From Fragilaria crotonensis (Eukaryota > Bacillariophyta > Fragilariophyceae > Fragilariales > Fragilariaceae): 49,098 nucleotides of DNA. The translations under genes and the position numbers were made by a program. The notes below the pieces were generated by a model, which ran no database searches, was not told the origin of the DNA, and was given only the letters and a program-made list of their open reading frames with translations. The stretch covers positions 1 to 49,098 of the forward strand of contig JAKSYS010000485.1 in assembly GCA_022925895.1 (NCBI GenBank), written 5' to 3'. Positions 43,501-49,098 of this stretch are shown in pieces; position 1 is the stretch's first letter; each line of letters begins with the position of its first letter.

Positions 43501-46070
43501 TGAAGAGCCTCTGCATGAAGACGAACTGCATTCTTGGGCATGCCACACCTGCGCGCAGCCAACATACCAAGCGCAACGATGATTCTGTCATAGCACGCTG
43601 AGGCGTCGTTGTCAAAACGAGCCATATCGTGACGTAAGACACGACATAAATCGGTTGTGAGCTGCGTTAGCATTATAGGATCGATGGCAGTCCGACGGGG
43701 AATGGAACCGTGTTGGGAGTCGTGCAGAAGGTCCAGTGCACATGCGTGACGGACCAATCGATGGCCCCACTGAAGTTTTAAAAGAAGTTGTAATCCGCCT
43801 CGAACAAGTGGACAATTCTTAATCGATGAATACAAGGTTTCCCGGCGTCTTTTTCAATCATGACGTTTGTGGCTCGGCACCATCTTGGAATTGCAATCCC
43901 GCGAGTAACAACAATGTTCATAAAATAGACAAAACACTTCAATAAGATCGGATCCTGTATCAAAGCTCGATAGTGCCCAAGGTGACGACCACTTGGTGAA
44001 GTTGATGTCTGCTCTTTCCATCCTTTGAACCCTCGAATGACATCGTCCGATGATATTCCAGTAGGGATATCTCCGTGGGTACGCGTGCATGGGAATGACA
44101 AATGAGGCCAGAAATTCACGAAGATAGTTGTCGGAGCCATGCCACTCCTCAGGTACGATTCTGACAAGAGATCTTCGGACTGTGGAGACAAGCTGGTGAA
44201 GGTCAGTGCGTCATGGATTATACCGTGACCACAGGGAGACTCGGACGCTGCACGAAAAGACTCTTTGTTATAATCCAAAATGTGTTGTTCCAGCTCCTCT
44301 CGAGTAAATACGGTTTCCCATGGTATATCAGTATGCTCTTGGGTAATGTGGTAGGCCGAATAACCAGATTCATGTGCCATTGAGGAAGGTGGGACAAGAA
44401 CTTTAGAGAGGCTAGACCGCTCCGATGGTTTTGTGATCCGTCGGATATGTCCAAAGGTCGTGCGAGTCGTTTCTCCCGAAATTGTGTTCAGCACAATCTT
44501 CGCCTTACGCCGTGATGATGCTTGCGTTGCTGGGTTTTTATCCTCAAGATATGTGTCCAAGAGATCCTCATAACACTGAAGGCGAAGGGGGATAGATATC
44601 TTTTGAAGTCGACGGAAACGATTATTAGCCTGCGTGAGTTCATGTCGAATCTGGTCAACAGATAACCGAGTCCCCAGGGAAGGTAGAAGAAACTGGGGAT
44701 CGCTTTGCTGAACCTGCGTTTGCCAACGAATGAAAGTAGACTGAAAATTTTTGCCGTGAAGGAGCTCGCGTAGGCGGAGCATCCAATATCTTCGCAGAAT
44801 TGCACTGTTTCGAAGCGCCGGAGACCATTGGCACTTTTGAGGCGGTCGCTTCAGTAGCCGTTCGCTGGACTCCATAGAGCGACCTTGGTCATTATCCCAG
44901 CTAATGAGAGCTGCTCGTAGATCCTCGCGGGGCATCTGTTGATGGCGTTGATACAAGTCCTCGATGCGTTCAACCATGCGATGTTTGCCATAATAGTCTA
45001 ACATAGCTAGATTGTATTTTTCCACTAACTCCGGATTTCCTGTGTGGAGATGGCGTGCAGCAGAGGGTATAGACGTCGACCATGGAGTCCGTGTTATAAA
45101 TTCATGGGAAATATCCACGTATAATCCTCTATGATCGGACTGCGGACCTTCCGTATAGGCGAGGATACCGCTGAATAACCAACTGCAAAGCCTCGTCGCA
45201 CCCAAAAATAAAATCAATTCGTCGATCAGATGACCCAATGTATGTCGAGGGCGAAGGTGCAAGGGAGTGGCAGTCATGTAGACCACATGAAGCAACAAAA
45301 GTTGCTAATTCCTTGTCATCGATAGTGGAATTGGCGTCTAGCATAATGATGACACAGTTTCCTGACTCTTGCAGTGCCAGGACCGATTTCTGAAGGTCAC
45401 ATAAGAACTGTCGACGAGGATTAACCGACTTTCCGGACCGTTCTCTAAAGAATTCGTACTCCCGAAGAAACGAACTCCCAAGAGGTGCGCTTTGTGGGGA
45501 TCCTTTACAAACTCGATAAGCCGTGATGATAGATAATTTCCTTGCTCGGGTGCCTTCAATTGTAACGCCGCTCCATCGTCCAAGACCCGTAGGGTCGATA
45601 ATGCTTGGACCTGTTACACGAGAGGAAATATCATCGAATACTGCCGTAACAGTTCCTCCTGATTGGAAGCTTTCATGTTGTAAACATGGGTCAATTGCGG
45701 GAGACGCCGAACCGAAGATGATTTTTGACTGACGGTGAAAACGTTGTGTTGCTATTCGGAAGTCTGAAGACAAATGATGATGAGACCAGCATGTATTCGT
45801 CTCAGCGAGCCCAATAATGTTGACGGACAACCCTTGAAGACATTGGTGGTAATACCGATAATCTTCGAGAGTGTTGGAATGAGTAAGACCTTTGACGTTT
45901 TGGAAGAAAATTCTGATCGAGCCCTTCACTTTAGATTTGATTGGATCGCCAAAAGATGACGAAGGTAGAGGATCAATCGGAGATGAACGAAACTTTCGAC
46001 CTGGACGAGATGACGGTATGGATAGAAGACAGGAAACGGGAAGAGGAGGCAGAAGCTCGGCTTGAGATCT
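40483..46070 (-). pseudogene. LINE C ORF2: APE endonuclease, reverse transcriptase, RNase H
   Basis: Upstream of the first ATG (45929) the same frame stays open to about 46070. Endonuclease: RIFFQNVKGL (Asn), IIGLAETNTCW (Glu), IITAYRVCKG, IIMLDANSTIDD (Asp), then after a shift near 45185 GPQSDHRGLYVD (His). The linker leads to GWKEQTSTSPSGRHLGHYRA. RT after a shift near 43800: ARFDNDASACYDRIIVAL, GTGQGSGASPAVWLS, SDAFVDDTSVGF (catalytic Asp pair), and after a shift at an A run near 43180 GKLNLKKCSFF. RNase H in three frames: LASDGDSV, YCSELGGCASALLLLSSL, FNWYTDSRSAISRF, IWVKAHQDVAISYDRL, LNIDADFLATRY. The zinc-binding motif CPCC...HFLRC follows, and the stop is at 40483. All catalytic residues remain; five or six indels break the frame. 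Confidence 0.85.
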
Positions 46071-46082
46071 CGGATCTAGAGA

Positions 46083-48915
46083 TCATGGAGCCGTGTCACG
46101 GCCAGGAGAGGTGGATGCTATGTTGTCAGTTGTGTCTGCGTGACTAGCTGTGTATTGACTCTCGAGGTCGTGGAAATCGTCGGTCTTCAAGGATTTCTCT
46201 GGGCGGGATGTGTGTTGGGCCAACTCATCCATTTGGCAGTACAAATGCTCCAATGACTCGTCAGAGTCAGAAAGCGGAAGTTGAATCTCTGATGGTTTGG
46301 TCATCGGAGAATCCAAATTCTTGATTTTTGGATTGAGGTTGTCAAGGGAGCGACGAATAGAATCCTTCAATGGGTATTTCTTGGACTGGCGTTCTCGGGA
46401 CTTCAGCCTTTTTGTTCTGGGGATTTAACGATGGCAATTGATTCCACTGACATTACCGAGGATGATTTCGACTCATTTGACGACGATCCAGACCGAGAGC
46501 TAGAGGCTGACTTCTGCAGGACTTTTGTAGCCGCCGTGATTCCTTTTTGGCTGACAACCACAGATTCAACCGCTGTCATTAGCTTGTCCATACGTGTTTC
46601 CATGGAAGCAGATGATTTTGTTAATTCATCCTTTACAGATTGAAGAATGCGACCCTCAAGGAGATGAAGCCGAGAGGAGAAGTCGGTTTGTACATCCTCC
46701 AATTTTTTATCCAAATCATTGAAGCGGTAGAGTTGGCGTTCAATGGTAGTGAAGCGATCAGAGACTTGAGTTTCCTGTTTTTCGTACATCTTCTTCTGTC
46801 GACTTAGAGCAGATTGGAAATCACGAAACTGTGCTGATTGTGATGAGATCTGACCAGTGCTGGATTTCGACGACGCCGCAGTCGTATGTGAAGTGCTGTC
46901 ATTTGAGTTGGAAGCATGGCTGCTGTTAGCTTCGGAGACCTGATCCCGATTCCGATACCGAAGTCGAAGAGATTCCGCCGGTGTCATGGGTCTTGAGGTC
47001 TGAGAGACGGAAGAGGTCGTAGAGACAGAGTCTTCTGCCGAGAGATGCATGTACTGAAGGTGATGCGCCGAGCTGCGATACGTCTCTTCACGAAGTCAAG
47101 GTTTGCGATGATACGCTTGCTCAAGTGAACTTCAGGAGGCGGACCAATGCTTTCCCGGAACCTTGCTTCACGATGAGTGAAAGGATAGAGCGCACTGCGG
47201 TACTGGTCTACAGCCGTAATGGCGGAATCATAGAATGCTGACGGAAAGACCAGATAGCAGAGGAGATCGTCGCCACCATTAACGACATCTGCTTGCATAG
47301 AAGAGCCATCAGGGTTAGTCAAAAAACGTGCCCATTCTCGGGCCGTGCGTTCAATGAATGACCCATCAGTGTGATGTTCTTTGCGGACGCGATCCAGATT
47401 TCGCAGTAATGGAGACAGAGGCAAGGACCTAAGGTCTTTGACGTAGGCATCATGGTCGAGAAAAATCTCATACGCTTCCTCAGATGTCATTTTTTCAAAT
47501 GAGAATCGAGGGAGATACAGTGGAGATTTATCACCGGTGAGGTAAGCAGCTAGTGCCTCCGATAGGGAGTGAACGTGGGATTCTCCACATTGGATGGCAA
47601 GGTGGGGCAAGACCTTTCCTTTATCTCCAGTCGGGGGGCGCTTGTGCAAAAGAACATCAAAAGGAGGTGTGTCTTCGTCCAGTTGAGTGCGGAGATAATC
47701 AAGCCAGCGTTTGCGGTGAGTTGTCATCGGTGCTTTGTAGAGGACATAACCTGCAATAACCAATTTACCACTCGTACTAGTCGCGTTGGAGAAAGACACC
47801 GTTGCGTTGTATTCATCCAAGGTTGCCTGAGTGGAATCGAGGTTTCGCCACTTGCTGGGAGATATCCCGGAATATCCGTAACGAATAGGAAGAATAACCA
47901 TTGACGCATCTGGCATAATAGTAATCGAAGGACAGATGAACTGACGGACCTGCTGAGGTGTCATTTGGGAAATGGTGCCAAACTTGTCTGTGCCATGGTT
48001 ACTCCAGTCGAAAAGACATCCGTCGTCGTCACCATAAATCTTGTTCAAGAATTTGTAGACTGCATCTTTCATCGTAGCAGGTACCCGAAACAAACGAAAC
48101 TCATCCACATTTAATTTTAAGCGGAAGGTAACACGTTTGGTTCCGTCGCAGACCTTCACGTTCAGAGTCGTGATAAGTGATGGGTCCGTTCCTTCAGTTG
48201 TTGTAGATGGCGCATCGGAATAAGATTCAGGGATGGGAGTCGAATTACTGGCTCTTTTCGTGCCGCGTGGAGAGGAGAGGGTGACAGACTGAAGACTAGA
48301 GGCAGGGACCGTAGACGCTTTATCCGCGTCAGAGAACCTAATCCGCGCGTCATGATTGATGGGGGGTGTGGAGACCGTCGGATTTTTGGGCAAAGAAGGT
48401 TTTGTCTTCCTGTTTTTGGTCTGTGCCGTGGACCAGTTATCAGAAAGGGAGTGAATCCTTGCATAATGTTTCCAGGTAACTTTCTTGGTATCAATGATCA
48501 AGGCCGAATCTGCGTGACTGCATAAATACTGATGGGAACGCAAGGTTGCCCAGTTGAGGAGGGGAGCCGGGATGTCGATACCATGGTCAATATGGTACAT
48601 GTAATTGTACCAGACAATGCAGTGAATCTTGAGGGGGTCAGCAACAATGTCATCCATGGATGCGTCGAAGGTAAAACCATCAACCGCGTAACGGCCAAGG
48701 GTAAAGTAACGATGCCAGTTAAATGGTGTCGTCGACTTGCGATACTCTTGCTCGGTCATAGCGCGTAGATTAGTTTCCGGGGAAGTTTCTGGTAGATCTG
48801 AGACGTACAAAGGCGCATCAAGCCACTCGGTGACGCTGAAATCAAAAACAGCATCGACCGGGGGAGAGATGGCGTCCTTATGGTGATTAGCGGCAGGTTT
48901 ATCGTTCGCGGTCAT
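46083..48915 (-). pseudogene. LINE C ORF1 (gag-like protein with coiled coil)
   Basis: Start ATG at 48915 (MTANDKPAANHH) in a strong context, ACCACCATG. The first open frame, about 640 codons, contains WHRYFTLGRYAVDGFTF, a Ser/Thr-rich linker (near residues 190-250), VTFRLKLNVDEFRLFRVP, IRYGYSGISPSKWRNLD and KLVIAGYVLYKAPMTTHRKR. The first and last of these align with LINE D ORF1. Near 47050 the frame shifts into a Ser-rich stretch and a clear coiled coil (RQKKMYEKQETQVSDRFTTI, LEDVQTDFSSRLHLLEGRIL). A further shift near 46400 leads to an acidic end ending in STSPGRDTAP at 46083. Coiled coils are usual for trimerising ORF1 proteins of LINEs. RNA binding is inferred from family role; no CCHC knuckle is visible. 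Confidence 0.75.
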
Positions 48916-49001
48916 GGTGGTTTTCCACGAGAGCAAAACGTTGCGTAAATACTAGGAGACGGACGACGGACAGAACGTATGTGAGATTACTAGAACAGTA
49001 A
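48916..49001 (-). promoter_or_regulatory. LINE C 5' leader
   Basis: Only about 86 bases separate the target duplication from the ORF1 ATG. If LINE C is full length at the 5' end, its internal promoter must lie in this short leader or in ORF1. No TATA-like box was seen. Confidence 0.4.
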
Positions 49002-49098
49002 AATTGTGTTGTGTCTTCGGCTTTCTGAAGGCGGCGAAGAATTTTTCCTTGCTCTTTATCGTTTTGCAGAGTGATGATGATAATTCCTTGATGCGCTC
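49002..49098 (-). pseudogene. LINE B ORF2, piece upstream of the LINE C insertion
   Basis: Minus frame reads AHQGIIIITLQNDKEQGKIL then RRLQKAEDTTQ, the normal wording of diatom LINE ORF2 between endonuclease and RT, and continues as KAEDIKQLFKKLK at 40317. The two ends share a 24-bp sequence, so this is the same ORF cut by LINE C. Confidence 0.8.

Larger units (their letters stand above)
40316..49001 (-). mobile_element. LINE C, nearly complete 8.7-kb non-LTR retrotransposon nested in LINE B
   Basis: Flanked by 24-bp direct repeats at 49002-49025 and 40292-40315 that agree at 22 of 24 positions (GAAAGCCGAAGACA perfect, then CAACACAATT against TAAAACAATT). It has a short 5' leader, ORF1, ORF2 with endonuclease, RT and RNase H, and a 3' UTR with GGTGACAACCC and ATAATTAGTT (minus strand, 40352-40331), then an AT-rich tail. 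The same 3' terminus occurs in the 69-bp stub at 14545. Breaks in the coding frames are indels; I saw no nonsense codon in the main ORF2 blocks. Confidence 0.9.

Overview
The window looks like transposon-rich nuclear DNA of a diatom, probably a raphid pennate. Reasons: a receptor-like protein with a long low-complexity N-terminus, one membrane span and plant-type leucine-rich repeats; Copia pol fragments with the diatom-type FYTDTMDG integrase and MYLGA reverse-transcriptase wording; a spliceosomal intron with a TACTAAC branch point; start contexts such as ACCACCATG. The organism call is inference from protein style. No prokaryotic gene organisation, rRNA, tRNA or CRISPR was seen.

Layout. 1-3540 (-): 5' part of LINE A (ORF1 and the endonuclease end of ORF2). 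4533-5375 (+): decayed copy 1 of an unrecognised zinc-finger-like family. 6075-8679 (-): intron-containing pogo-like DDE transposase. 9144-12325 (+): a second, unrelated large DDE transposase. 12481-14105 (+): 5'-truncated LINE 3' end. 14280-14720 (+): zinc-finger family copy 2, carrying a 69-bp LINE stub with an 18-bp target duplication. 14725-16180 (+): LINE D ORF1. 16185-18793 plus 25381-25427 (+): a Copia element split by a 6.56-kb DIRS-like tyrosine-recombinase retroelement (18821-25380, -) with identical 151-bp terminal direct repeats.

From 25.8 to 28.0 kb little is recognisable. 28011-29530 (+) is the one likely host gene, the leucine-rich-repeat protein, with a single frame break in a C run. 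29740-30940 has perfect inverted repeats and looks like a non-autonomous DNA transposon. 31029-31474 is a clear hAT-type MITE with an 8-bp target duplication. 31740-32463 (-) is a LINE endonuclease fragment. 32464-33961 is a nest of tandem and direct repeats leading into zinc-finger family copy 3 (33945-35880, +), the longest copy. 35881-40315 (-) and 49002-49098 are LINE B, split by the 8.7-kb nearly complete LINE C (40316-49001, -), flanked by a 24-bp target duplication.

How it fits together: the window records successive insertions (LINE C into LINE B; DIRS into Copia; a LINE stub into zinc-finger copy 2; LINE B at the end of zinc-finger copy 3). Many coding frames are broken by single-base indels, several in homopolymers, while nonsense codons are few in the younger elements. 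Part of the apparent decay may therefore be residual sequencing error. The best candidate for something undescribed is the three-copy zinc-finger-like family with its repeat-rich upstream region.
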